A stretch of DNA of 64,000 bases from Callaeas wilsoni (lineage: Eukaryota; Chordata; Aves; Passeriformes; Callaeidae), in NCBI GenBank assembly GCA_013398955.1, contig VWPU01017401.1:496001-560000 (forward strand), read 5' to 3'. Position numbers and translations under genes: made by a program. Position 1 is the stretch's first letter. Each line of letters begins with the position of its first letter. The notes under the pieces were generated by a model that made no database searches, had not been told where the DNA came from, and was given only the letters and a program-made list of their open reading frames with translations. Shown one piece after another: positions 1 through 12,290 of this stretch.

Positions 1-2050
1 ACTAACATTTTTACAGACATATGCTCAGCAGTTCATCACATTCGTGTGGAACCTGCAATTCTCCTCTGATAAAGGTATTCAATACAGCCCCTTCTTCTGC
101 CCCATTGAAACATAAAGTACCCTCAAGCTCTGGGGCTGCTAACTTTCCACCGATGGATCATCCAGCCAAGAACAAATCCTCCAGGGCTTCAAAATTTCCC
201 ACTGAACTAGAGGAATAACTTGAACTCAGCCCTGCAACTGTGGACCCTCACCAGAGAACTTGAGGCTGCTGCAGGCAGAAAGGGAAGGAGTCCTCAGCGT
301 GGCACAAAGGACTGCAGGTAGAAGACAGCTTTAATGACAGCCAGCCTGGGGCAAATCCCACTAGCAGGAGTTTGAGCCTGGCACCACAGGAGAAAAGGTA
401 CTGCAACCTGCAAATAAGGAGGGTGAAGGCATCCTCATTTGGATGGCTGAGCATAGCATCTCTGAAGTGAGTAATTATGCATGTCTGGACACTGCAGGTC
501 CTCTAGCAGCAGTCACGGCACAGGGTCACTTAAAGATTAGGCTGTTTAATTAAAACAGGGTGTGGAGAAGATTCAGGGGAGGGCAACTTGCCCAAAGACA
601 GCATGGACTATGCAACCTCTCTGGGAGAGTTGCTGATTAGAGAGTCAGAGGCATCTCTGCCGCAGGGGAGGGGACTCATCTCTGAAACTCCTCAAACAGG
701 TACTTCACAGTGACTTGTCTTGTTAGCATGAATAAGAGTCCCATCACAGGGCTTGGCTGAACTGGACATGTTTCAAGCTCCTCTCCAGCTGGCTAAGGGA
801 TTCCAAAGTGGGAGGAGAATGTCCTTGGGATATGATTTCTCTTTCAGACGTTTCCACCAGAGGCAGAAGGAAGTAAAAACACACCATCTCTTTTCACCTG
901 GGTTGATAACCCACCCCCTCTTATAGTTTAGTCATTCCCCAGGCAGGGAGCCACCTCTTCTATGGGTGCTATTGGAAAACAGGGCTCCAAGTGTCTTAGG
1001 TGTTGACAAGTTCAAGACATCCTGAAGGAGAAGAGAGCAACAGAGAGAGAAAGAAGGAAAAACAATAAACTAGAGGTAAGACAGATTCCTCAACTGCAAC
1101 TTAATGTCTACTTGTCTATGTCTGCAGGAAAGCCTGAGCAAACCTTTCTCACTTGCCTTCTGCTTCTGAGGATTACACAAGGAGAAGAGAAACATGGATA
1201 GAGTGAATTACTGCCAAATGGTGAAGACCAGTGCTGTGGTTCAAAAGGGGAAAGCCAATAGATCTGTAAATGCTAGAGGGTTGTGAGCCTTTCAGCCTTT
1301 ACAGAAATGGTTATCTTAGACCATAAAATGGCCCATTTCCTGCATCACAGAGAGGTCACTAGAAGCAGGCCAACCATGAGGGGAAAGGGAGAGGGTTTAT
1401 GCCCAGACATATCTGAGCTTGCAGGGCTTACCTATTCACAGCTTCATCTGCCAGCAGGATGTTCTAACTGATATGGGAGAATTTAATTGTTCCATAAAGG
1501 GGAAGACCACAACAAATTAAAAGGGCATTTTTCCACAACATCTTTGTCTGCACTTTCATGCAGTCCCCTGTCCCAGCTCTTCCAGCCCTGGGTTCTCCAC
1601 CAACTGTCAGTGCTCTCCTTGGCTTTGCAGTCCCATGGCTCTTGCAGCCCTGAGAACCCCACTAGAGCCCCCAGGCATTAAATACTGTTCTTGTTGCTCA
1701 CTTTTCTTCCTTGCCTCTTCAGCAGGGGAACTGATTTTGCTGTAAGAACCCCAGTGTAATGATGCTTTATGCAACTGAAGAGAAACTAAACAAATACTTT
1801 TTTTTTTAAGTGATCTCACTGAGGATTTCCTACTCAGCATCACAGGGTAACAGGCATGACTCCAACTATACACAAAACAGAGCGCCTGTCACCTTGCACA
1901 ATGCTGTTTCACATGCATTCAGCTCCAGATCTCTGCACCCAGAAGGAGAGCTTGTCATAGTAAACTACAGCAGAAAAGCTAATCCCATGTGACAGGTAGT
2001 CTACACCACACTGTGAGCCAGCAGTTGGCTGGCATCCTGTTCTTTTAGGG
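1..2050. other. Unique non-coding sequence, no gene seen
   Basis: No coding exon or RNA gene is recognised. Open frames are all under 100 codons, occur on both strands with overlaps, and show no familiar motif. A short T run lies near 1798-1808. No repeat family is recognised. I read this as ordinary intergenic or intronic vertebrate DNA. Confidence 0.6.
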
Positions 2051-3540
2051 TGCTACAGTCACAGGGCAGGGAAGCCGTGCTCACGTACGCACGTGGAGAG
2101 CACTGAGATGGCAGAGTGTGAAAGGGTAAAATCCTCAGAGACTACTGCAACCACACATGGGCACGCATTGGAGCAGATTACACATACACGTCTTGCATGC
2201 TTTGGCAGACACAACTGAACATTGCTGTGGGCCCGTTCACACACAGGGAACCAAACAGCGCCGACAGCTAGACAGACAAACACCCAGAGAACCTCAACTA
2301 ACCCAGCTGAAAATCACAAAAGCACTAAAAAAAAAATCCTTCGTAAGGTACAAAAACTGTGCAGATTTACCCATGTGCTTTGTCAGACAGGAATGAAGTG
2401 CAATGCACACAGTCAGTGGCAGACAAATGCTTTTGTGCACCAGTACGGAGCCTCACACAGCCCCTGAAATGTACACTGCCATGCAGGGAGGTTTACACAA
2501 AAGCAACCTCTAACTAGAACTACAGAAAGAAGTTTTTAATGTGTTCACCAGGCCTGAACACTCCTTTGAAGCAACAACTCCAAGTATAACCTAAATGCAG
2601 CGGGTGCTGTGGCAGCAGACAAACCTGGAAGCAGCTGTAAGGAACATACAGACGTGTCTAGGTATGAAAGAAGCAACAGAGCACCGGGGAGAAGGATGCA
2701 CTCGCAGCATCATGGGGCAGCATGAACAGAACCTGGCCATTCTCAGCCCATTGCTGCACAGGTTTGCCCCTGCATGGCAGGGAGGAGAAAAAGAGGATGC
2801 TCGCCCTTTCCACCATTTCAGAATGGAAGTGCCTCCCGCAGAGGCCTTTGAACCTTCCAACAGCACAGTGGCTGTTCTCAGCATCTTGCGAATTATATTA
2901 TTGCATTGTCAGCCTTCACAGAACCGATGGGAAACGGCCTTACAATCAGGTGATGCAAATCAGTTTGGCTTTGCTGAAGCCATCAGAAAAACACCAGTTC
3001 CTAGTACCTGATGCTCAGGCTCTCATGCCAGTGGTGAGTTCAGGAGTGGAGCTCAGCTCATCGTGGCCTCCATAGTGACTCCTGCTCAATATTCTCTTCG
3101 TTTTACGCAATTTATCATGCCAGCAGTTTTATGCAAGTTATTTCTATGCACAGCCCTGACACTACTCAGAGCACCATGTCATCCACACATCATGCAGTTT
3201 TCCTGCAAGAATATAAAGAGAAGCCACTGATTTTCTGAGAACATTTTTGTAGGGGAAAAAAATATATTTTCAGGGAAAACTCTTTCATTCTACTTAAGCC
3301 ATGTAGGTTATTACCATAGCAAGCTTCTACCACAGCAAGTGAAGGCAACAGCTGCTGCAGCGATAACGCAAAAAAGTAGATGGATGGACACACCAGTGAG
3401 TGTGGGTATGCATAAATGAACCAAGACAGAGGAGAAAATCTGATCAGTGAAAAGGCTCCTGCACCATCAGAGCAAACAGGAGCTTTAATCTGCCAGTTAA
3501 ACGGACGCTGAGGCATCTCCACCAAAAGGAATGTGTCTGC
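2051..3540. other. Non-coding stretch with overlapping chance ORFs
   Basis: Plus-strand frames of 138 codons (2595-3011) and 117 codons (2722-3075) overlap each other and a 97-codon minus-strand frame (2591-2884). None shows a domain, signal peptide or recognisable family, and open frames on both strands at one place argue for chance. The part around 2870-3010 contains an octamer-like ATGCAAAT near 2952 and reads like possible regulatory sequence, but that is weak. No repeat is recognised. Confidence 0.5.
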
Positions 3541-6500
3541 AGCACAGCTGGGGTTTGACCTTCAACTTCTCTCCTCTGTCTGCAAAGCGCAGAAACTCTG
3601 GTTCTCTCATGCTCCTCCTACAGAACAAAAGGAGGGAGGAAGAAGGAAAAAAAAAAGACTGCCAGAGAGGCCCTAACTCATCTCTTACTCTTGGATAAGT
3701 GCAAATTTATGCCTCTGTCTGCCTTTGAGTCTTTATTATCTCCTTAAGTGGCTAGCTTTGTACACAATTTATTATAAAAGCCTGGAATCTACAGTCAAAT
3801 TACAGATCAATTGAAAACTACACAGAAAACAATTAACATCTGGCAGCGGTTTCATCTATAAAGCTGTCAGAGGCTTTGCCAACCCTGAATTCCCCTTCTG
3901 ACACCCATATTTCCTCTCCCCAAACTCAGTCTCCTCTTTTGCATCTCCTGAGTCTGTGGGAGACTGAACATCCCCTCTGCAATCCTGTGGTGGCAAATAG
4001 CTGGCTCTGTACCAGCAGGCCACTGTGTGCAGTGTGAAAACCGGGCTTGAATACAGGATAACACCTCTAGAGAGATGACTTCCATCAGGTGCTACAGAGG
4101 GAAACCAAAGCTGGGACTACCTCACTGTGCTGGAGCTTCTGCCTCCTCCTTCCTGGGGTGGAAGGCAGGGCAAGGCCAGGAACCTAAGTCTCTGTTTTGT
4201 TGCCATTGCTGATGACTGATCTGCTTCTCCATGTTGCCAGAAGCCTACTAACTTCACAGGCCTCTGCTAGGCAGCCGTGTAAAAACCATAGCAAAGATCA
4301 AACATGATGACAGGCAACACTGTTTGCCAAGGAGAAGCCTACCTTTCACAACATCTCTCAAAGCCTTTCCACTTATATCTCTCCCTTCCCCTCAGCTCTT
4401 CTTGTTTTGTGTCAGCGAGAGGAGGGCAATAAGAAATGGAGATGGCCACAAGCAGCTCTCCAGGCAGTTTTCTGTGAGAGTCTGGCCTTCTTTGGGGTCA
4501 GAGGTTTGGTGGCTGAAGGGTGGTCTGATGAGACCAAAAGTAGAAATCAAGTGGAAAGCACTGTAACATTTGCGGATACCCTGTTCTTCTAAAAACCTTC
4601 CAGTCATTCATTCCTGAGGATAAAAGCTGTCTCCAGCAGCATGTGCCTCCAGCCTTGTTGCCAACATGTCATCTCCTCCTCACACAGAGTTTCGCTGCTC
4701 TTTGATTTACTGGAGAATATGAGGGAGTTGGGAGTTCAATGATCTGGAAAATCCCTTTGTCCATTGTCCCATTCTCCACCTCTCCCTCTCCACAGACCTT
4801 CCACAGCTGATTCCTACTTCTCCATCTCTTACCTGCACAACACAAAGACTCTGCTAGTAGCAAGCACTTCTGCAGGCACTGAGGCAGGAACACTGAATCA
4901 GCAGGTAATACTGGTTTCAACAAAGAACACCTGGCTTGGCTTTCCATTGTGTGATGTGATAGGAGTACAGGAAAAAAAAGTATCTGCTGAGTTCATGCAT
5001 GCTTCAGGTTGGAGAGCTACTATCCACTTTTGAGGTACAAGCTGATGTATCTCCTGCGCAATGGGCCAAGCCCTGCTCATAATGGGGTTAAAGAGAACAA
5101 AGGTGAAGTCAGTGAAGGGCTGACTGCAGCATTGCCAGCCGCTACATTTTAACTGTACTGCTGTAGAAATAATTCATTTTTCTGATGTGCATTTTAGTTT
5201 TCATCTTGGCTGAAATACTAGAGTTGATATAAATATAAAGAACACTGAAGTCTACGTAAATATGCACTCATCATTTTTGGGACAGCGGGGAAAACCATAC
5301 TTTGGACACTTCACCCATCCTTCCCCTTCCACCACTCTCCAGATATGCATCCATCCTTAGGAAAATGCTGACAAATTGCTGCAGAAGTGAACTCCCTGTT
5401 TAGACAGCAGAAATACTGAACTGAGAGTGACAGGAATTGCTGCACAGGAGTAGCTCTAGAGATGCTTGTCTCATGGAAAGCCGGGGAGAGGAAATGGTTG
5501 AGAAGACTGTGCAAGAAAAGCCTCCACCCTTCAGTGAGCTAAGAACAGCTGTTGTTGATGATGATTGCTTCCTAATTAGCTTGCTCTTGTATAAGCTTGA
5601 TAATTTTATGTACCTCCAGAGGAGCAGATTAGCTCTGAATTCACATTGTATCCATTTGTGAAGAGTACCCTATAAATTATTTACCTAACTCTCAGAAATA
5701 TTAGATCAAGAAAACTCTAAGTATGTCTAATTATATGGCAAGAATAACACAGAGTAGAAAGGCTTGCTGCATTTACAAGTGCACAGAAGTGATAAACTAC
5801 TTTTAGGAGTTGCTACACATATCCCATGATGCTACAACCTGCTACAGGTTTACAGCTGTGCTCTTAATAATATTTTTCCAAATCCGTTTTTGTATAGCAG
5901 AAGCACATAGAAACCTAGCCACAGATTTGTCCTTCAGGAGGCAAAAAAAAAAAAACAAACCCCAAACAAAACTAAAAAACCCAAGTCACTGTCTTCAAAC
6001 ACATAAGGTTATCATGGCCATAATGAAACAAAATGAATTTGACTGTATGGTGGTAAATGGCTCTAAACTTCATAAAGACTCTAACAACCTCTCCCAAGTT
6101 GCTGGCTCTGAATCACTACTGGTTTAAGTAGAATAACACAGTGATGAATCAGCTATGCTATAATTTTCACTCCATTTTTTGCTATGCTAGTACATTGTTA
6201 CTTCATTACTATTGAACCGCTGTATTTTCTCTGTGCTTTGCAACCAGCATTCTGTTAACCCACGGTGAGCCTGTGGCCGGTGTGGAAGAACTGATACTGA
6301 GTTTCGTGGCAGTAGCACCCCAGTTTTCATTTGAAGATGAAAGCAGATATGGCACACTGTAGTATTTACAGGTCCATTGACCTTATTTCTGGGTGAAGAC
6401 GACTTTCAGATGGGAGAAAAAAGAATGGTATCAATTAATGTCAGCTTCAATTAGGAGAAAGAAAATGTAACACAACATGAAATTGATACGGGAGAAAAGG

Positions 6501-7600
6501 AACTAGAGAGAAATTCATCCACAGAGAGGGTACTGTGAAGTGCAATGGGGACATCTTTCCCCATTACTGATTGCAGCTTACACTGACAGTGGGTGCTAGA
6601 CCCTGTTTTGAATACATCTTGGTCACTTAGGCTGCTTTTCTCTCATTTGGTATTAGAAAAATATTTTGGCTCTTGCTGAAGTCAGGCTACTGAATGCAAC
6701 AGATCTTTTGTCAGGTTCAATATCACAATAATGAACAAAGGTGCAACTGAGAGCAGCCACAGTTCAATCAGTGGCTCTAATCTGTGAATCCACACTGAAT
6801 GTTTATGACCCTGCTAGGTATCAATAAAGCTAAATGGCACTGTCAGGAGCAGACACAGGTGTGGGAACAAGTTTGGTTAGGAACAGAGAATGTGAAGAAA
6901 ACCAACCAAGAAAACAGCAAGACTTTGCAGATGTAAGCAGAATACCCAAGGCATATCGTTTACACTTTCCAATTCTGCAGGAACAGTGCTGGGATCAGGG
7001 TCTGTGAGATACAGTCCGTAAGGTATGGAAAACTCACCCCTTTCTCACCTCTTGACTAACTTAAATTTCAAATCCCCTGCCTTTTCCCAGAATTTCCCAC
7101 ACTGTTCATCTTGACTCTACACTTTTGAGCTAGGACTAGTTACACTCCTGTTTATTCAAATATGATAAAGAAAAACTTCCCTAAATTCCCAAGGATATGC
7201 AATTGCCTGTCAACAGGCAGCATCTGTCTGTCCTGTGATAGGAAGACAATCCAGAGCTTATTAGAATCTCTTACAGACTGAGTCCATCACAAACCGGTAT
7301 CTCCTTCTTCCAAAGTCTGGGAAAAGGCATCATGAGATTCCTGTTGAAATGGACTTAGGGATCTTTAAAAGACACACAAGGGCAACTGTAGAAAATTTCG
7401 AAGTCCAGTACCACTAATGGAGTAGTCTTTGCCTCATGTTTCTGTAGCAGAGAGATTATCAGGGGACACACGCACCATAGTAAAGGAATGTTTCATGGTT
7501 GAAAGGTTAATTCTTGATTCGATTTGTTTCAGAAGTATTGGAGATTTGATGGAGGAGGGTGATGGGGTGGAGGATTAAGAGAACTCTGATCGAGGAAGAG
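3541..7600. other. Unique non-coding sequence, no gene seen
   Basis: Nothing here supports a gene. Frames are short, the longest being 105 codons at 5810-6127, and that one crosses a 13-base A run. The A run at 5943-5955 is followed by an A/C-rich tail to about 5984, a simple low-complexity tract. No transposable element is recognised with confidence. Confidence 0.55.
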
Positions 7601-7605
7601 AATGA

Positions 7606-8331
7606 TTACTGAGATAGGCACTCATGTGCAGGGAGAATCTCATGATTCCTCTCAAAAATATACGTATTTGATTTTCTTGTAGTGCTTTTCTGTTGATGGC
7701 TCCAATCAGTAATCCTCACACTCCTAACAAACACAGCTTGTGGCTGGCTGTGTTGCCCCCTTTCCCCTGCCCATGCACCCTTCCTGGGCCACAAGTCAGT
7801 TAAAGGCTGTGTAGATGGATTTGCTGTGGAAAGATGATAAAGAGGGAGGGGGAAAAAAGGAGGAGGAAATTCAAGAGTGAGGGAAAGCAGTTGAAACCAA
7901 AATCCAGAAGCTGAATCCCTCGTGCTGAATGTTAACTTACAGAAAAGTAACCCAACAACCTTGAAATAGAGCAAAGCCCAATTTAAATTCATTACATTTA
8001 AATTAAATTTAAAGCCCATGTAAATGATTGACTTAGTTAAGAATATGTCATGTGGAAGAGAAAAAGTGCAGCAGCGACATGCCAGGCAGCTTTGGCTAAT
8101 TTTACAATTCACAGCAAAATCTTTATACTCTGATTGCAATTTAAAAAAATACGCATATAACTTATTAGCATCAGTATTAGAGCCAGAATTTATACTTCTT
8201 CCCAAGAATTCATTGAATGTTCTGAAAACTTCACACACTCCATTTATTGAAATGTGTCTACTTTGCTGGGGTAGGACAGACAAGGACCTCCACAGCAGGT
8301 ATAGAAAAGAAAAAAAAAGAAAAAAGAACAT
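7606..8331 (-). other. Longest open frame in window (241 codons), probably not a gene
   Basis: A minus-strand frame of 241 codons opens in a T-rich tract, so its first residues are hydrophobic (MFFFLFFSFLYLLW). That imitates a signal peptide but follows directly from the A-rich plus strand at 8308-8331. The rest has no recognisable domain, no repeated motif and mixed composition. A rough estimate gives a small but not negligible chance of one such frame in 64 kb of six-frame sequence. Splice sites, a promoter or a poly(A) signal specific to it cannot be shown. It overlaps an AT-rich block that looks more like regulatory sequence. I do not call it a CDS. Confidence 0.15.
7960..8250. promoter_or_regulatory. 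Candidate conserved non-coding element (AT-rich block)
   Basis: This block is AT-rich and free of recognised repeats. It carries many TAAT/ATTA-type and TTTAAAT cores of the kind bound by homeodomain proteins, starting with the dense run at 7980-8015. The texture resembles vertebrate conserved non-coding elements. Only sequence texture supports this; conservation cannot be tested here. Confidence 0.3.
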
Positions 8332-8340
8332 AGAATAAAT

Positions 8341-11300
8341 GCAATTACTCCTAAGTGGAATTTTGTTTCTCTCTCAGGACACAGGCTCTGAAGTGGGTAA
8401 AAATGCTTCAGGATCCTTAACTACCATGACCTTAATTCCAATGCAAAAGAACATTTCACTTTTATTCAATTGAGAGAAGAGTTTCTGCATTTTTGAACCT
8501 TTTTTTTACATACCTAATCTACTGACAGTTACCACTGACACCAGTGGGCACCAGGTCGCAGTCTGAAGGATTATGTCACTGGAGCTTTATAAAACTACAT
8601 GATTTGTAAGAATATTAATGATAACATTAATAAATTAATTCAAAATATGCTCTGTGCGTATCTGTGGCCTCCCTGCTACATCACACAATGATTTTATTGG
8701 GTTGGTTTTGGTCTACTGCACCAAAATTGCTTTTGTTTATTTTTTATGAGAAAAATGGCCCTGTATACACATTTATAATCTTTGTTACATCCCAGCATGC
8801 TTGCTAAAACTTAGAAATAACAAAATGATGACACTGCGGAACCGATCTTTTAATCTGTTACTATGTGATAAGAATAGGATGATTAAGAGGAGACTGAGTA
8901 GTCTTAAAATAAGACTATTCAGGTCACATAACTCTTTCTCATAGTTTTCACTTCAAAGGTAACTTTTATTTTCCTGCATGAAGTGCAGATGAGCACCACG
9001 GCTGAGTGAGGCATCCTACAGTTAGTTTGACCCCAATTTGATGAATAAGAGATTGCCCCAGTGAAGTGCCTCAAAGACATACTCTACCATAAAATTGGGA
9101 GCAGCTGGGGATGAGAAAATATAGGTGTTTGGAGGGAAATGGGTTAATACTCATACAGAAAAGCAACTGTTTCTGCTGGGACTCATAAATTATTTTTTTA
9201 AGCAGCCACTCCAGAAGTGTTATTACCTGTGTACAGCTTTTTTGCTTTTCTTGCCATCATTTTTTCCAAGATGAACAGGAGCTGGGTATATCTTGTAAAT
9301 AGAACAGAGTAAAAGAGAACTGTACATGCTTCCCCCTAAATGCCATAAGAAGAGACGTGCTTTATAAATACAATTGTTTTGCTTCATTTCATCTTCTTAT
9401 TGGTGCTGGTTCCAAGCTAGTAGGACTTCAAGAGTTGGTCAATTTAATGCAAGAGGAATGAATGATGCAGAAGCTCATGAGCTCTGCTTATAATTTAGGC
9501 TGTGCTGCTGGGAATCAGGGGTAACACAGCTGAAAGCTAAGGACAAGCCCTTGCATGAAAACAGCACAAAATCAGAAAGGGCCTCTCTGAGTCTCAGTGT
9601 TGCTCCCTTCACAAGGAACCAATCTGCCCCTGAGGCGAATGCTCCCAAGCAGTATTAAATAAACAAGAAGAGAAAAATAATTTACTTAGAAACCATGTGT
9701 CTCTTTCCAGGAATACAATGGCTTCTTCTCCTTTCTTTCTTCGTTTTCTCTTTTTTTTTTCCTCATATAGCATGTAGTGAATCTGCTGCCATAGGAGGCT
9801 GCAGGGGCAGATTGTATCAGCAGATTAAACAACAGGACAAATGCATGGACAACAAGGTCACAAAGAGATACGAAAGCAAATAGGAAGAAATGCATCTTCT
9901 GATGTCCCTAGTTCAATGACTGTGTATGCTGGAGGAATATGAGGGGAACTGCAGAAATTGTCCAGATTCTTTTCTGAAAAAGCTTTTTTTTTTTTTGCAC
10001 AGGTTGCAGAAAAGGTACAGGCCTAGACTACTGTTCTCACCCTTGAGGGAACTGCTTGTACACATGGATGAAACCTCATCCTCCTGAAGAGCAGAGCTGC
10101 ATCAGGCTGCTACAGGACAAGAGTCTAAGTCAGGGGCAGCCATCCTCCCTCACCCAGTGAGTGGCATTTGAAAATCCTGGCAGCACAACCATGCAAACTC
10201 TGTCTTTGGAAGTCGATGGATAAAGGGGCTTGAGGAACAGGTCACACATGGCAAACTGTCTCCCCTGAGTCTTGATAGCTACAGCACAGGATGAGGCTGC
10301 AGATGCAGCTCGTTTCCAGTATGACCCAACAGTGAAAAAGCATCCAATGCTGAGTTGTCTCCTACTGCAAACAGGAATCTGGATTATCCACCAGCAGCAC
10401 TCTGTCTCTGGTTTAGTAACACAGCCCTGGTCTAAAAGTTGCACTTGAAGCACACCCAAGCGTAGATTGTTCATTAAGAACAGATTCGGGCAAGCAAAGA
10501 GCACGGATCTCTTTCCCACACTCCCTGTGTCTCGACCCTGAAGTGCTTTCTCCCATGAAGGCTCATGGCTGAGGTGCTGCGCAGAGCCCCTTTAAAAGAT
10601 GGCAGTGCCCTACTGCTTGAAGAATTGCTCTCAAAAGTAATCAAGCGTCTCACAGAAAGGGGTCTTGAAAGCTAGGCACACCAATTTAAAGATTTAGCTA
10701 GAAGATTTTGACAAAGCTCCTTTAAATGGAGCAGATATTTGTCTCAGTGAATGGAAAAATACAGTACGAATTAAGTCTGCAGAATGAGAACATTGGAGGA
10801 AGCGACCTGCATTGACTGGTAGCCAATACTGCACCCCTCATGATGTGTAACTAATAACAGCACGCTAGACATTCGGCTTGCACATTAAATATTAATAACA
10901 TTTTTCTTCTGACTCATCATTAAGCCAGAGCCTTGCTGCACAGAGCAAACTGATTTACAGACCATCCGTGGCAGGCTCCAGTGCTGCCCATGTTGCTCAG
11001 CTAAACACCTGCTATCCTGAGGTTTGGTGAGGGGCCGGCAAGGGAGCTAGGTCAGAAATGGGAAGCTTTGAAGTGGAGGAAAACAACAACCCATGCAGGT
11101 AGAAAGACAGGCAACCCAGTCTTCTGACTGCACCCCTGCCCACAGATAACAGACAGCATGCAAAACAAATCTCTGCGAGGAGCTGAAGTCTGACTGCTTG
11201 GCTCGGAGGATGCTGCAGGTGCAGCTGGTGTGCAGTCTCCCCTGCCCATTTGCTTCTCAGATAAATCTGATGGCACCTCTAATCTTCTGGGGAAGCCTTC

Positions 11301-12139
11301 TGCAAGCAAGAGAACACTCTCAGAACACAACTATGACTGGTATTATTTTCATGGTGAGGAAGAGGACTTACTACTCTCTTGAAAAAATTAGCTAGTCTCA
11401 GCCTTGTTTATACTAAAAGAGAGCCTGACTGCTCCTTTATACCTCTTCTCTTCGCAGACAAGGTGGTTTCCACTTCAGAAGCTTACCCTGCCTGAAGCTA
11501 GAAGGAACTGTTTGCCTGATCCACGGAGAGCATTTTGCAGGTAGATTTAGACAAGCCATTTTTGAAATATGGGACTCAGCAAAATATAAGTGATGTATAA
11601 CAACTGGAAAATGCTTTCAGTGATTCTTAGCAACACCCTACCAAAAGAGCAGATTGTCTCAGAAGCTTCAAATGTAGCTTCTTTGAAAGAACCTGGCGAG
11701 TTCAAGCAGTACGGAATCCATTTTGAAAAGTTGAAAAGAAAACTTGAGAAGTGAGTCAATGATGAATTAGAAACATCAGAAGAGGGTCAGATTTTTAAAG
11801 AAGGTGCCAGACGTTTCCCAAAGAACTGTGCTTTCATTTAAATGACTAAATAAATAAAAAAGTGGTAACTCTCTAATCCTTTTTCCCTATGAAGTTTTCA
11901 AAACATAGATAGATCACTAGAGGGTTTTTTACACAGTGGGCTTTTTTAGAGAAAGATATGTGGTTTATTTCATTCTGAGGCCTTCGGGGACAGGGGGCAG
12001 GGTGGGAGAGAGGAATGCGTAAGAGTGCCGGACAAACCCTTCACACTTTCCTCATGATAGCTAGGAGTACTCTTCCCTCACTTCCTGGTTTGCAGAGATC
12101 CTGGATCAGCTGTCAATATTTCTCAGAGCATACTGTGAC
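8341..12139. other. Unique non-coding sequence, no gene seen
   Basis: No exon or RNA gene is recognised. A 129-codon minus-strand frame (10130-10519) has no known motif. Pyrimidine and T runs occur at about 9730-9762 and 9984-9995. The segment 10840-10960 is AT-rich with ATTA cores and may be regulatory. No transposable element is assigned. Confidence 0.55.
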
Positions 12140-12290
12140 AGTCCAGGATTCAAAAGGCCAGGGGCCTATTCCCCTCCTTGGTGATCTTTGACAAATGACT
12201 TGAGAGCTTCTTACGCCCAGCTTTCTGGGTCTGTAAAACAGAAAGAGTAAACTACACAGGCCTCCTTCCTCATCTCTCTGAGGTCTGTTG
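12140..12290 (+). repeat. MIR-like SINE remnant
   Basis: The order of short blocks follows the core of the MIR family: a gtgatctttgacaaatgactt block matching the 'tgaccttgggcaagt' region, then a pyrimidine-rich stretch, then 'gggtctgtaaaacag' matching 'tcatctgtaaaatgg', then an 'actacacaggcc' stretch in the position of 'agtacctacctc'. MIRs are tRNA-derived SINEs mobilised by L2-type LINEs in ancestral amniotes. The copy is very diverged and truncated at both ends. Assignment is from memory of the consensus, so edges are approximate. Confidence 0.6.

Noticed and set aside
2595..3075. Overlapping 138- and 117-codon frames as a possible gene
   Set aside because: The two frames overlap each other and a third on the other strand, and none has a recognisable domain, so chance is the simplest reading.
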